The notes below the pieces were generated by a model, which saw nothing but the letters and a program-made list of their open reading frames with translations, was not told the origin of the DNA and searched no databases. A DNA stretch of 15,858 nucleotides. Source: Methanobacteriota archaeon (GTDB lineage Archaea > Halobacteriota > Syntropharchaeia > JACQPP01). Numbering within the stretch: the first letter of the stretch is position 1; every line of letters starts with the position of its first letter. The stretch is taken from contig JACQPP010000146.1 of the NCBI GenBank assembly GCA_016207465.1, positions 1 through 15,858 of the forward strand. Reading direction: 5' to 3'. Below are positions 5,901 to 12,801 of this stretch, piece by piece. A program made the translations under genes and the position numbers.

Positions 5901-7028
5901 CTACTTCTCGATGATGGTCTCTTCGACCTTCATTCCGAAGTGGCGTCCCCCGGCCATGAGGTGGACGAGGACGTCGTCTCCCTCTTTGAGCTGGGTGATG
6001 GGGACCGCCTTTCCGTCGGGGCGGACCAGTTTGATGGTCTCGGCGTTCTGCACCAGGGTCTTGAGGGTCTGGCCCTGGGCCTCGGCCTCCACGAGGACGA
6101 GGGGCCGGCGCTCGATTTTGACCCGGCCCACGACGCTCCGGGTGGCGTCTCCCTTGGCGCTGACCACGAGGACCTCGTCTCCGGCGCCGAGTTCGCTGAG
6201 GTAGCGGGTCTTCTCCCCGGTGAGGATGTAGGCGTGGACGGGGCCCGCGTTGACGCGGAAGGGGCGGGCGGCCACGTAGGCGGATTCCTCGACCTCGGCG
6301 TGGATGAGGAAGAAGCCGTTGCTCTGGCTTCCGATGAGCATCCCCTCCCCGGGGTTGAGGACACTGCAGGTGTCCACGCAGACCCGGTCCCCCATGCCCA
6401 CCTGGCGGAGGCGGGTGACGCGGGCGGCCACCAGGGGGAGGCGGGCGCTGCCTCCGCGGGCGAGGGCCACGGTCTTCTGGATTTCGAAGCGGTCCGCGGT
6501 GTCGAGGAGGACGCCGTGGGCCCCGGTCTCCAGGGTCTCGAAGGCCACCCGGGCCTCGGTGGAGTCCCGGGCCCCCATGACAATCTCGGTTCCGAGGGGC
6601 TGGAGTTCCGCGATGAGGTTCTCGAGGGGGATGATTTTCCAGTCTGCCCCCACCACCAGCAGCGTCTTGGAGACGCGGGCCAGTTCGGCGGCCAGCCGCT
6701 CGTGGCCCTTGGAGCGGATTTCCACATAGGCCCCCGCGTTCTTTCCGAGTCCCCGGAGGAGGGAGAGGTCATGGCTCTTGGAGAGGTCCGGGGGCAGGGG
6801 CTGGGTCCCGTCCCCCTCGCTGCCCCGTCCCACCACGGGGACGTCGGCCTCCGACCCGGATTCCCGGATGAAGGCGGCCACCCGGATTTTCCCCAGTTCG
6901 CGGACCTTCCGGACGTCCTCCTCGTTGACCAGAACCGCGTCGGCCCCGAGTTCGAGGGCGGCGGTGATGCGGGCCTTCCGCTCGTCCCAGGAGCCCTTGT
7001 CGGCCTTGACCCAGACGGATTTCACCAT
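5901..7028 (-). CDS. aroB': 3-dehydroquinate synthase II
   Basis: The 375-residue protein belongs to the archaeal 3-dehydroquinate synthase II family (PF01959). It oxidatively deaminates and cyclises 2-amino-3,7-dideoxy-D-threo-hept-6-ulosonate to 3-dehydroquinate, using NAD. The family pattern is clear: an N-terminal VWVKADKGSWDERK segment, the central VGMGDRVCVDTCSVLNPGEGMLIG region (about 205-235) and the C-terminal VLVHLMAGGRHFGMK. Length is normal. The ATG at 7028 lies at the edge of a 14-bp inverted repeat with a TATA-like CCTTTATG behind it. The gene for the preceding enzyme is 113 bp upstream on the same strand. Confidence 0.95.
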   Translation of the reverse strand: MVKSVWVKADKGSWDERKARITAALELGADAVLVNEEDVRKVRELGKIRVAAFIRESGSEADVPVVGRGSEGDGTQPLPPDLSKSHDLSLLRGLGKNAGAYVEIRSKGHERLAAELARVSKTLLVVGADWKIIPLENLIAELQPLGTEIVMGARDSTEARVAFETLETGAHGVLLDTADRFEIQKTVALARGGSARLPLVAARVTRLRQVGMGDRVCVDTCSVLNPGEGMLIGSQSNGFFLIHAEVEESAYVAARPFRVNAGPVHAYILTGEKTRYLSELGAGDEVLVVSAKGDATRSVVGRVKIERRPLVLVEAEAQGQTLKTLVQNAETIKLVRPDGKAVPITQLKEGDDVLVHLMAGGRHFGMKVEETIIEK

Positions 7029-7065
7029 GTTTTTTCCCGCTCGCTACGCTCGCGGGAAAAAACAT
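7027..7065. repeat. Inverted repeat (14-bp arms) at the aroB' start
   Basis: Arms ATGTTTTTTCCCGC (7027-7040) and GCGGGAAAAAACAT (7052-7065) are perfectly complementary with an 11-nt spacer that itself contains GCTCGC/GCGAGC-type symmetry. The left arm overlaps the start codon (7026-7028) and the right arm runs into AACATAAAGG (7061-7070), a flank identical to the one at 561-570. It could be an operator between TATA and start, or a leader hairpin covering the start codon. Confidence 0.8.
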
Positions 7066-7071
7066 AAAGGT
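7062..7071 (-). promoter_or_regulatory. Putative TATA-like box for aroB'
   Basis: The minus strand reads CCTTTATGTT about 39 bp upstream of the aroB' start. Its position relative to the hairpin is the same as at the MBL gene. A second AT-rich candidate on the minus strand (TCATAAAAAAGG, about 7099-7110) would yield a leader with the whole hairpin. Confidence 0.4.
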
Positions 7072-7106
7072 TTGCTGGGTTGTGAGGCTCGGTTGCACCC
7101 TTTTTT

Positions 7107-7145
7107 ATGAAATTTTTGCCGACCGAAGGGAGGCAAAAATTTCAT
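7107..7145. repeat. Inverted repeat (14-bp arms) over the aroA' stop codon
   Basis: Arms ATGAAATTTTTGCC (7107-7120) and GGCAAAAATTTCAT (7132-7145) are perfectly complementary around an 11-nt loop. The right arm contains the aroA' stop codon (TGA at 7142-7144). On the minus strand the hairpin is followed by ATAAAAAAGG, not a T-run, so it is not a textbook terminator. It may stabilise the 3' end or attenuate readthrough into aroB'. Confidence 0.75.
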
Positions 7146-7948
7146 TTCCTGTTCTTCAGGATTTTCAGGGCCTCTTTGACGCTCACGTTCTGGTGGACGA
7201 GGGCGGCGATGGCGGCGGTCATGGCGCGGGGGTCCGGGTGCTGGAAGATGTTGCGGCCGATGGAGGCCCCTTTGGCCCCGGCGTCCATGGAGTCGCGGAC
7301 CATCCCGAGGACCTCTTCGTCGGTGTCCATCTTCGGGCCCCCTGCTATCACGACGGGGACGGGGCAGCCCTTGACCACGTCGCTGAAGGTCTCGGGGTCG
7401 CCGGTGTAGGGGGTCTTGACGAGGTCGGCGCCGAGTTCGGCCCCGGCGCGGCTCGCGTGCTTGACGTATTCGACGCCGTGCTCGCTCTTCACCTTCTTTC
7501 CGCGGGGGTACATCATGGCGATGAGGGGCATTCCCCACTCGGCGCAGCGGCGGGCGGTCTCCCCGAGCTCGCGCAGTTGCTGGGGCTCGTTCTCCGCCCC
7601 CACGTTGACGTGGACCGAGACGGCGTCGGCCCCCATCTTGAGGGCCTCCTCCACGCTGGTGACGGTGACCTTGCTGAGGGGGTCGGGCCCGAGGCTGGTG
7701 GAGGCAGAGAGGTGGATGATGAGGCCGATGTCCGCCCCGTAGCCCCGGTGGGCGGCCCGGACGATTCCCTTGTGCACGAGGACCGCGTCGGCTCCCCCCT
7801 CGGCCACCTGGTCCACGGCCTCCCGCATATTGACCAGCCCCGGGATGGGGCCCATGGAGATGCCGTGGTCCATGGGGACGATGACGCAGGAGCCATCCCT
7901 CCGGTCGATGATGCGCTCCAGGCGGACCCGCTTGCCCAGTTCCGACAT
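7142..7948 (-). CDS. aroA': 2-amino-3,7-dideoxy-D-threo-hept-6-ulosonate synthase
   Basis: The 268-residue class I aldolase-fold enzyme condenses a 6-deoxy-5-ketofructose phosphate with aspartate semialdehyde, the archaeal entry to aromatic amino acids. The catalytic set is present: D27 in VPMDHGIS, Y147 in MMYPRGKK, and the Schiff-base lysine K178 in GADLVKTPYTGD. These match D33, Y153 and K184 of the Methanocaldococcus jannaschii enzyme with a constant offset of six. IAGGPK (201-206) and SIGRNIFQ (229-236) form the phosphate-binding end of the barrel. A TATA-like run lies upstream in the gap before the CCG-protein gene, so this gene likely begins the aro transcription unit. Confidence 0.95.
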   Translation of the reverse strand: MSELGKRVRLERIIDRRDGSCVIVPMDHGISMGPIPGLVNMREAVDQVAEGGADAVLVHKGIVRAAHRGYGADIGLIIHLSASTSLGPDPLSKVTVTSVEEALKMGADAVSVHVNVGAENEPQQLRELGETARRCAEWGMPLIAMMYPRGKKVKSEHGVEYVKHASRAGAELGADLVKTPYTGDPETFSDVVKGCPVPVVIAGGPKMDTDEEVLGMVRDSMDAGAKGASIGRNIFQHPDPRAMTAAIAALVHQNVSVKEALKILKNRK

Positions 7949-7977
7949 GATGAGACTCGGTTTAGAGGGGGATGGGT

Positions 7978-7990
7978 AATATATATTTAC
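7978..7990 (-). promoter_or_regulatory. TATA box for aroA'
   Basis: The minus strand reads GTAAATATATATT about 30-36 bp upstream of the ATG at 7948, the only AT-rich sequence in the 46-bp gap. It predicts a leader of a few nucleotides and marks a promoter separate from the upstream CCG-protein gene. Confidence 0.65.
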
Positions 7991-7994
7991 GCTA

Positions 7995-9167
7995 TTACAC
8001 CCGTTCGGCCAGGAGTTCCATCACGTCGGCCACGGGGAGCCCCCCGGCCCTCTGGAGGGAGACCTCGCACTGGGGGCAGGCGGAGCAGAGGGTGGCGGCC
8101 CCGGTCCCCCGGGCCTCCTGGATGCGCTTCTCGGCGGTGTGGAGGGCGTAGCCGGGGTCGGTCTGGAGGACCCCGGAGCCCGCCCCGCAGCACCAGAGGT
8201 CCTCGCGGTTGCGGGGCATCTCCACCAGGGTGTAGCCGGCGGCCTCCAGCAGTTGGCGGGGCTCCTCGGTGACCCCGCACCCCCGGGCGAGTTCGCAGGG
8301 GTCGTGGTACGTGACCTGTCGCCGGGGGGAGGGGGCCGACCCGTGTTGCCCTCGGGGGGCCGCTGGCGAGCACTGCCCGTCCACAGGCCCACCTCCCACC
8401 CCCACCGTATCCGAGCGAAATTTGAGGCGCCCTTCTTGGTGGAGACGAAAAATGTACTGGGTGGAGTGGAGGACCTCCACCCCCGCATCCTTGAACCTCC
8501 GGGTCTCCCGGGAGAGGGCGCGGTAGCAGTGGGCCTGGGGGACCACCAGGGTCTTTCCCCCGTGGCGCTGGACCGCCTTCAGGAGCGCATCGGCGCGCTC
8601 CTCGAAGGTCTCGGTGTCTCCCAGTTGCCAGGCGAGGGCCCCGCAGCAGAGGCTCAGGGTGGCGAAGGGGACCCGGGCGGCCCCCAGGAGCCTATCGAGG
8701 CCGTCGGCGGCCCCCCGGGCCTCGGGGAAGTGGGCGGTGACGCAGCCTCCCAGGAGAACCGCATCCGCAGGCGCCCCTGTCACTTCCATCGTCTCCGCGG
8801 GAGCCCCGTAGGGGTTCCCGCTGCGGCGGAGGTTCTCCAGGAGGGTGCGCTGCTCCGGGGGCATGGGGACTCCGGTGCGGTGGGCTTCGCGGCGCATCTC
8901 CTGGACCAGGCGGCTGGGGTGGCCCCCGATGGGGCAGCGGTCGCAGGCCCGGCAGAGGGTGCACTTGGCGAGGGGAACCAGGGCCTCCTCCAGGCCCAGG
9001 TCGCCTTCCGCGAACCCGCGGCCGATTTTCAGGATGCCTGCCCCCGAGTGGGTGGTGAATCCGAACTCCTCGTACATGGGGCAGATGGGCTCGTAGCGGG
9101 GCTCCGCGGTGACTGTGCACTGGCGGCACTTGGGGCAGGTGTAGAGGGCGGCCTCCGGGACCTTCAT
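7995..9167 (-). CDS. CCG-domain iron-sulfur protein (HdrD/GlpC-like)
   Basis: The 390-residue electron-transfer protein has two N-terminal [4Fe-4S] sites: C11/C14/C17 with C29-P, and C69/C72/C75 with C78-P. Two CCG domains follow: C142 with C174-C175-G, and C291 (YHDPC) with C326-C327-G plus C361/C364. This is the layout of heterodisulfide reductase subunit D, GlpC and related soluble Fe-S subunits that pass electrons to or from quinones, thiols or flavoproteins. Residues about 251-284 are a Gly/Pro/Ser-rich insertion just before YHDPC that I do not expect in the family. The ATG at 9167 is 49 bp downstream of a small membrane protein gene that could be its anchor. The physiological partner is unknown; an ETF is a plausible one. 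Confidence 0.88.
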   Translation of the reverse strand: MKVPEAALYTCPKCRQCTVTAEPRYEPICPMYEEFGFTTHSGAGILKIGRGFAEGDLGLEEALVPLAKCTLCRACDRCPIGGHPSRLVQEMRREAHRTGVPMPPEQRTLLENLRRSGNPYGAPAETMEVTGAPADAVLLGGCVTAHFPEARGAADGLDRLLGAARVPFATLSLCCGALAWQLGDTETFEERADALLKAVQRHGGKTLVVPQAHCYRALSRETRRFKDAGVEVLHSTQYIFRLHQEGRLKFRSDTVGVGGGPVDGQCSPAAPRGQHGSAPSPRRQVTYHDPCELARGCGVTEEPRQLLEAAGYTLVEMPRNREDLWCCGAGSGVLQTDPGYALHTAEKRIQEARGTGAATLCSACPQCEVSLQRAGGLPVADVMELLAERV

Positions 9168-9216
9168 GGCCGGACTCTCCAGGGGAGAGGACGGAGGGCG
9201 ACGCAGTCGCTCATAG

Positions 9217-9492
9217 TCACTTGGCTTGTTGGGGGGCGGTGCGGCGCTCCCGGCTCCAGCCCAGGAGGGCCCAGAGCCCGAGGAGGGTGAGGGAGACGGC
9301 GGCGAAGGTGTGGAGGAGGGTGTTCTGGCTGGCGCGGGTGAGCTTCTCCAGGGTGTAGGGTCCGATGCGGAAGGTGGCCATGTCGTCGAAGACCACTCCC
9401 AGCACCATCAGCAGGTAGTACCAGCCGATGCCCACCCCCACGAAGAGGAGCCACCGCGGGCCAGCGGGGAGACGAATCCGGGGAGGAAACAT
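9217..9492 (-). CDS. Small two-helix membrane protein
   Basis: The predicted protein (91 residues) has two hydrophobic helices (about 14-36 and 61-82) separated by a polar loop (DDMATFRIGPYTLEKLTRASQ) and a basic C-terminus. There is no conserved histidine pair for heme. I do not recognise the family. The ATG at 9492 is preferred over an in-frame ATG at 9510 because it lies 27 bp from the TATA box CTTTTATCT, the spacing seen at other promoters here. It precedes the CCG iron-sulfur gene on the same strand and may be the membrane subunit of a small redox complex. Confidence 0.7.
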   Translation of the reverse strand: MFPPRIRLPAGPRWLLFVGVGIGWYYLLMVLGVVFDDMATFRIGPYTLEKLTRASQNTLLHTFAAVSLTLLGLWALLGWSRERRTAPQQAK

Positions 9493-9513
9493 GAGAACCA
9501 CTACATCCATCGC

Positions 9514-9524
9514 AGATAAAAGAT
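9514..9524 (-). promoter_or_regulatory. TATA box for the membrane protein/CCG protein unit
   Basis: The minus strand reads ATCTTTTATCT, centred about 27 bp upstream of the ATG at 9492. It supports the shorter start and a leaderless transcript covering 9492 to 7995. Confidence 0.65.
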
Positions 9525-9627
9525 TTCGCTATTCGTTTGGGGGCTGGTGAATGATGTCTCCCCACCCTGATCCGGCCTCTGCATCACGGTTTCCACCCGC
9601 TTCCCACCGCAAGAACTTTACAGAAAA

Positions 9628-9640
9628 GGTTAATAACTTT
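9628..9640 (+). promoter_or_regulatory. TATA box for the membrane protein at 9661
   Basis: GGTTAATAACTTT is an AT-rich TATA-like element centred about 27 bp before the ATG at 9661, predicting a leaderless mRNA. Confidence 0.6.
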
Positions 9641-9660
9641 GAAGCCGAACGAAATGGCAA

Positions 9661-10215
9661 ATGAACAAATTATTGCTAGGGCTCGTGGGCTGTATTATCT
9701 GGCTCGCTGGAACATTTCTATCCCTTACCCTCCTTATCCACCTCTCCTTCCAACTGGCGTTGATTGGTGGCGCAATGAGTATGCCCGCAGTGTTCCTCAT
9801 ATCCATTGGTTCCCTGGGCTTATACCAGCGATCACCCCATGTTCTCTTTCGTGTTTCCGCTGTCGCAGGCATAGTATTTTCCGGTATTTCGGCGGGTACA
9901 AACGTACTTTTCTTCGCATCAGGTGAAAGCATTTCCACACTAGCGTTTAATCCATTATCTTCACCCACTGGACAGGCCATGGTGGCGGCAGGCGTCGTGG
10001 TTGGATTGACATTGCTTGCGTTTGCCATATGCCTCGGGATAGGTCTCATCATTCGACGAAAAAACCTCGGAAACGGGTTGGCTGTTGCCGCAGGAATCTT
10101 CTTGATCCTCCTCGTGTTCATCCCGGTCATTGGTCCCCTTCTCCTACTGGGAGTTTTTGGTAAGACCATTGGAAGCCGAACAAAGCCCCCAACAAGTCCA
10201 ACAATCACCCCGTAA
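9661..10215 (+). CDS. Hypothetical polytopic membrane protein
   Basis: The 184-residue protein has about five hydrophobic helices (about 5-27, 32-55, 62-86, 105-131 and 137-167) and a short Pro/Thr-rich polar tail. I see no transporter, enzyme or metal motif and do not recognise the family. Its codons are less G/C-biased at the third position than the flanking genes, hinting at a different origin or weak selection. It is transcribed alone: divergent from the CCG/membrane unit and followed by a 243-bp gap. Start choice rests on the TATA box 27 bp upstream. Confidence 0.65.
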   Translation: MNKLLLGLVGCIIWLAGTFLSLTLLIHLSFQLALIGGAMSMPAVFLISIGSLGLYQRSPHVLFRVSAVAGIVFSGISAGTNVLFFASGESISTLAFNPLSSPTGQAMVAAGVVVGLTLLAFAICLGIGLIIRRKNLGNGLAVAAGIFLILLVFIPVIGPLLLLGVFGKTIGSRTKPPTSPTITP

Positions 10216-10298
10216 TTTAGACCCCACAGTGCTCGGGAAGGCCAATTCGGGAGGCGCTAAACGCTGGGAGGCGCCCTGCGTCCGAAGTATGTGGGGAA

Positions 10299-10317
10299 GT
10301 TTCTGCGAGGCAGAAAC
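10299..10317. repeat. Inverted repeat, 8-bp arms, GAG loop
   Basis: GTTTCTGC (10299-10306) and GCAGAAAC (10310-10317) are perfect complements around GAG. The closing GC-GAR-GC loop type resembles the centre of the repeat at 537-561. Function unknown. Confidence 0.65.
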
Positions 10318-10390
10318 CAGCGGGAGGCGGCGGAGGCAGAGGGGCGGGATAGTCAAGAGACAGTCAATTCTTTCAAAAGGGAAGAGGGGT

Positions 10391-10414
10391 CGAGGGGAGA
10401 TGGAATCTCCCTCG
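10391..10414. promoter_or_regulatory. Inverted repeat directly upstream of the ArsR-like gene promoter
   Basis: CGAGGG-G-AGAT (10391-10401) pairs with ATCTCCCTCG (10405-10414) around GGA, with a single bulged G. It ends about 10 bp before the TATA-like element of the regulator gene at 10459, a position suited to an operator or activator site, perhaps for autoregulation. Confidence 0.5.
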
Positions 10415-10458
10415 GACGCAACCCTTAAGCCTTTCGGCGGATAAATGGGGGGGTCAGT

Positions 10459-10977
10459 ATGTCCACTCCGCTGAAGCGGACGCGCATCGTCAACGACCCC
10501 GCCGACCTGGTTCCCATCCTGCAGAGCCTGGGCTCGAAGAACCACAAGCAGGTCTTCGACCTCCTCCTCTCGGGGTGGAAGAGCGAGGAGGAACTGCAGA
10601 AACTGATGGGGTCCGAGGCCCACCGGAGCCTCGAGGTGCTGCGGCGCGGGGGGCTCCTGGAGTCCAAGTGGAGGATGCCCCAGCCAGGGACCACCCCGGA
10701 CAAGGAGTACCACTCCAGTTACAGCGCCATCCGGGCCAACTTCCAGTGCTCCCTGGAGGACATCGCCGACATCGTGATGATACTCTTCATGGACGACGAG
10801 GGGGCCCGCCACATGGCCGACCAGGTGGTCAAGGAGATCGAGTCCGGGAAGAAGAGTATCGCCCCCCTCTGCCGCTCCCTGGGGGTCAATCCCACTTTCC
10901 TCAAGGGGCTGGCCCACCGCACCAGCCGGTTCATGGTGAAGGGCAATCGGGTGGACGTGCTCAACGAGGAAGAATAG
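10459..10977 (+). CDS. ArsR-like winged-helix transcriptional regulator
   Basis: The 172-residue protein has an N-terminal winged-helix region (about 12-75: DLVPILQSLGSKNHKQVFDLL followed by a helix and an LRRGGLLESKW wing). A middle section (about 84-125) starts KEYHSSYSAIRANFQCSLEDI. The C-terminal part (about 130-165: IAPLCRSLGVNPTFLKGLAHR) looks like a second helix-turn-helix. It resembles ArsR-type regulators I associate with Thermoplasmatota genomes. The middle section with H85 and C97 could sense metal or redox state, but no complete metal site is evident. It converges on etfBA with a 3-bp gap, so antisense readthrough between the two is likely. Confidence 0.78.
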   Translation: MSTPLKRTRIVNDPADLVPILQSLGSKNHKQVFDLLLSGWKSEEELQKLMGSEAHRSLEVLRRGGLLESKWRMPQPGTTPDKEYHSSYSAIRANFQCSLEDIADIVMILFMDDEGARHMADQVVKEIESGKKSIAPLCRSLGVNPTFLKGLAHRTSRFMVKGNRVDVLNEEE

Positions 10978-10980
10978 GCC

Positions 10981-12801
10981 TCACCGCGCCATGGCCTGTG
11001 CGGCCTCTTTCATCTGCGCCAGTTCCCGGGTGAGCCGGGGGACCACCTGTTCCCAGTCTCCTGCGATGCCCAGGTCGGAGTTCGGGAAGATGGGGGCCCG
11101 GGGGTCCTTGTTGATGGCGATGATGGTGCCCGCCCGGCGGACTCCCACCATGTGCTCCATGGCCCCTCGGATTCCGATGGCGATGTAGAGGCGGGGGGCG
11201 ATGGCACGGCCGGTGAGTCCCACCTGGTGGTGGCGGGGGAGCCACCCCGCGTCGGTGATGTCCCGGGTGGCGGCGAGGGGGGCCTGGAGGAGTTCGGCGA
11301 GGCGGCGGATGGGGGCCAGGTTCTCGGGGCCCCCGATTCCCATGCCCACCCCTACCACAATCGGGGCGCTCTCCAAATCGGCGATGTCCCCTCCTGCCTG
11401 GCGGGACTGGAGGGCCACCCGTACCCGGGCCGGGGGGAGGTGGACCGGCAGGGGCTCTGCGGGGGCCGTGCGGCGGGAGTCGGGGGGCCGGGCCCGGAGC
11501 ATGCCGGGTCTCACGGTGGCCATCTCGGGGGAGGTCCGGGAGAGGATGGGGGCCACTACGTTCCCTCCGAAGGCGGGCTTGTGCTGGACCAGCCTCCCCT
11601 CCCCGTTGATGTCGAGGTCAACACAGTCTCCGGTGAGCCCGAGGCCGAGGCGGGCGGCTACCCGGGGGGCCAGGTCCCGGCCCTGGAGGGTGGAGGGGAG
11701 GAGGACCGAGCGCGGGCGGCGGGTGCGGATGGCCTCGGCGAGCACCGCGGCGTGGGCCTCGGTGGTGTAGGGCTCCAGGTCTGGGTGGTCCGCCGTGAGG
11801 ATGTGGTCGGCCCCGTGGGCGGCGAGGGCGGGAACATGTTTCTCCAGGCGGTGGCCGAGGAGGAGGGCCGCCACCTCTCCCCCGGCTTTGTCGGCCAGGT
11901 CCGCGGCCTTCCCGAGCAGTTCCAGGCTCACGGGGCGCAGTTTTCCCTCCCGGTGTTCGGCCACGACCCAGACGGCTCTGCCTGGGGCGCGGGGCGGAGG
12001 CGCGGAGGCCTCCGGGGCCGGTGGGATTCTGCGCTCCCGGATGGTCTCCACGGTTTCGCGGATGAACTGCTCCGCGGACTCCGGGGGCAGGGTTCTCCCC
12101 TCCCGGTTCACCGGGACGGCCTGGAGCCCCGCCACCTCGGTGGGAGACCCGGCCTTGCCGAACAGGAAAGAGTCCGGGGACAGTTCGGTCGCCGTCAGGG
12201 TCTGGATGGGGCGGGACTTGGCCTGTTCCCGGTCCTCCCGCGTGGGGAACCGCTCGGGTGCAAGGTCCTCGGAGGCGGTGAGGAGGGCCGGGAGCGTGGT
12301 CTCCACAATCTCATATCCGGTCTCGGTCTCTCTCCGGGCCGCCAGGGTCCGCCCGAACACCGTGAACCCCTGGACGGCGGTCACCTGGGGGATGTCCAGC
12401 AGTTCGGCGAGCTCGGGCCCCACCTGGCTGGTCTCGGCGTCGGTGCTGTGCTTCCCGCAGAACACCAAATAGAACTTCTCCCGGCGGAGGGCGAGGGCGA
12501 GGGCCTGGGCGGTGGCGAGGGTGTCGGAGCCCGCGAAGGCGCGGTCGCACAGGTGGAGGGCCCGGTCGGCCCCCATGGCGAGGCAGTGCTCCAGGGCCGA
12601 GCGGGCCTGGGGGGGCCCCATGGTGACCACCACCACCTCTCCCCCGTGGGAGCGCTTCATCTCCACCGCCTTGGCCACGGCGCGGAGGTCGAAGGAGTTG
12701 ACCTCCAGGGGGACCCCCTCCCGCTTCAGGGTCCGGCTCTCGGCGTCGAAGACCATGGCATTGGCCACGGGGACCTGCTTGATGCAGACGGCGATTCTCA
12801 T
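10981..12801 (-). CDS. etfBA: Electron transfer flavoprotein, fused EtfB-EtfA
   Basis: This single 606-residue frame joins both ETF subunits. Residues 1-255 are the beta subunit (MRIAVCIKQVP; nucleotide loop STDAETSQVGPEL at 119-131). A Pro/Ala linker spans about 258-275. Residues 276-606 are the alpha subunit, ending in the FAD domain: HQVGLTG (525-531), LYIAIGIRGAMEH (538-550) and IIAINKDPRAPIF (560-572). Where alpha subunits usually carry SGGRG, this protein has VGVGMGIGG. ETFs carry electrons from dehydrogenases to membrane acceptors or bifurcate them. Fused forms occur in some archaea. The ATG at 12801 overlaps the transporter stop (ATGA, 12798-12801), so it is the last gene of the PII/molybdoenzyme/NarK operon. 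No acceptor oxidoreductase is adjacent; the CCG protein at 7995-9167 is the only candidate in the window. Confidence 0.92.
   Translation of the reverse strand: MRIAVCIKQVPVANAMVFDAESRTLKREGVPLEVNSFDLRAVAKAVEMKRSHGGEVVVVTMGPPQARSALEHCLAMGADRALHLCDRAFAGSDTLATAQALALALRREKFYLVFCGKHSTDAETSQVGPELAELLDIPQVTAVQGFTVFGRTLAARRETETGYEIVETTLPALLTASEDLAPERFPTREDREQAKSRPIQTLTATELSPDSFLFGKAGSPTEVAGLQAVPVNREGRTLPPESAEQFIRETVETIRERRIPPAPEASAPPPRAPGRAVWVVAEHREGKLRPVSLELLGKAADLADKAGGEVAALLLGHRLEKHVPALAAHGADHILTADHPDLEPYTTEAHAAVLAEAIRTRRPRSVLLPSTLQGRDLAPRVAARLGLGLTGDCVDLDINGEGRLVQHKPAFGGNVVAPILSRTSPEMATVRPGMLRARPPDSRRTAPAEPLPVHLPPARVRVALQSRQAGGDIADLESAPIVVGVGMGIGGPENLAPIRRLAELLQAPLAATRDITDAGWLPRHHQVGLTGRAIAPRLYIAIGIRGAMEHMVGVRRAGTIIAINKDPRAPIFPNSDLGIAGDWEQVVPRLTRELAQMKEAAQAMAR

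Larger units (their letters stand above)
10216..10458. other. Intergenic region with two hairpins and a promoter
   Basis: This is the longest gene-free stretch. It has no convincing ORF and no tRNA-like fold. It holds short direct repeats of GGGAGGCG (near 10250, 10266 and 10321), a perfect 8-bp hairpin (10299-10317), a 10-bp hairpin with one bulge (10391-10414), and a TATA-like element CCCTTAAGCC (10422-10431) about 32 bp before the regulator start at 10459. Confidence 0.6.

Noticed and set aside
7107..7145. Insertion sequence or MITE ends
   Set aside because: The arms differ from those of the other repeats, no flanking target duplication is visible and no transposase is present, so a mobile element cannot be supported.
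10216..10458. tRNA, riboswitch or CRISPR array in the longest intergenic gap
   Set aside because: No cloverleaf, no known riboswitch core and no regularly spaced repeats; only two simple hairpins and short G-rich direct repeats.
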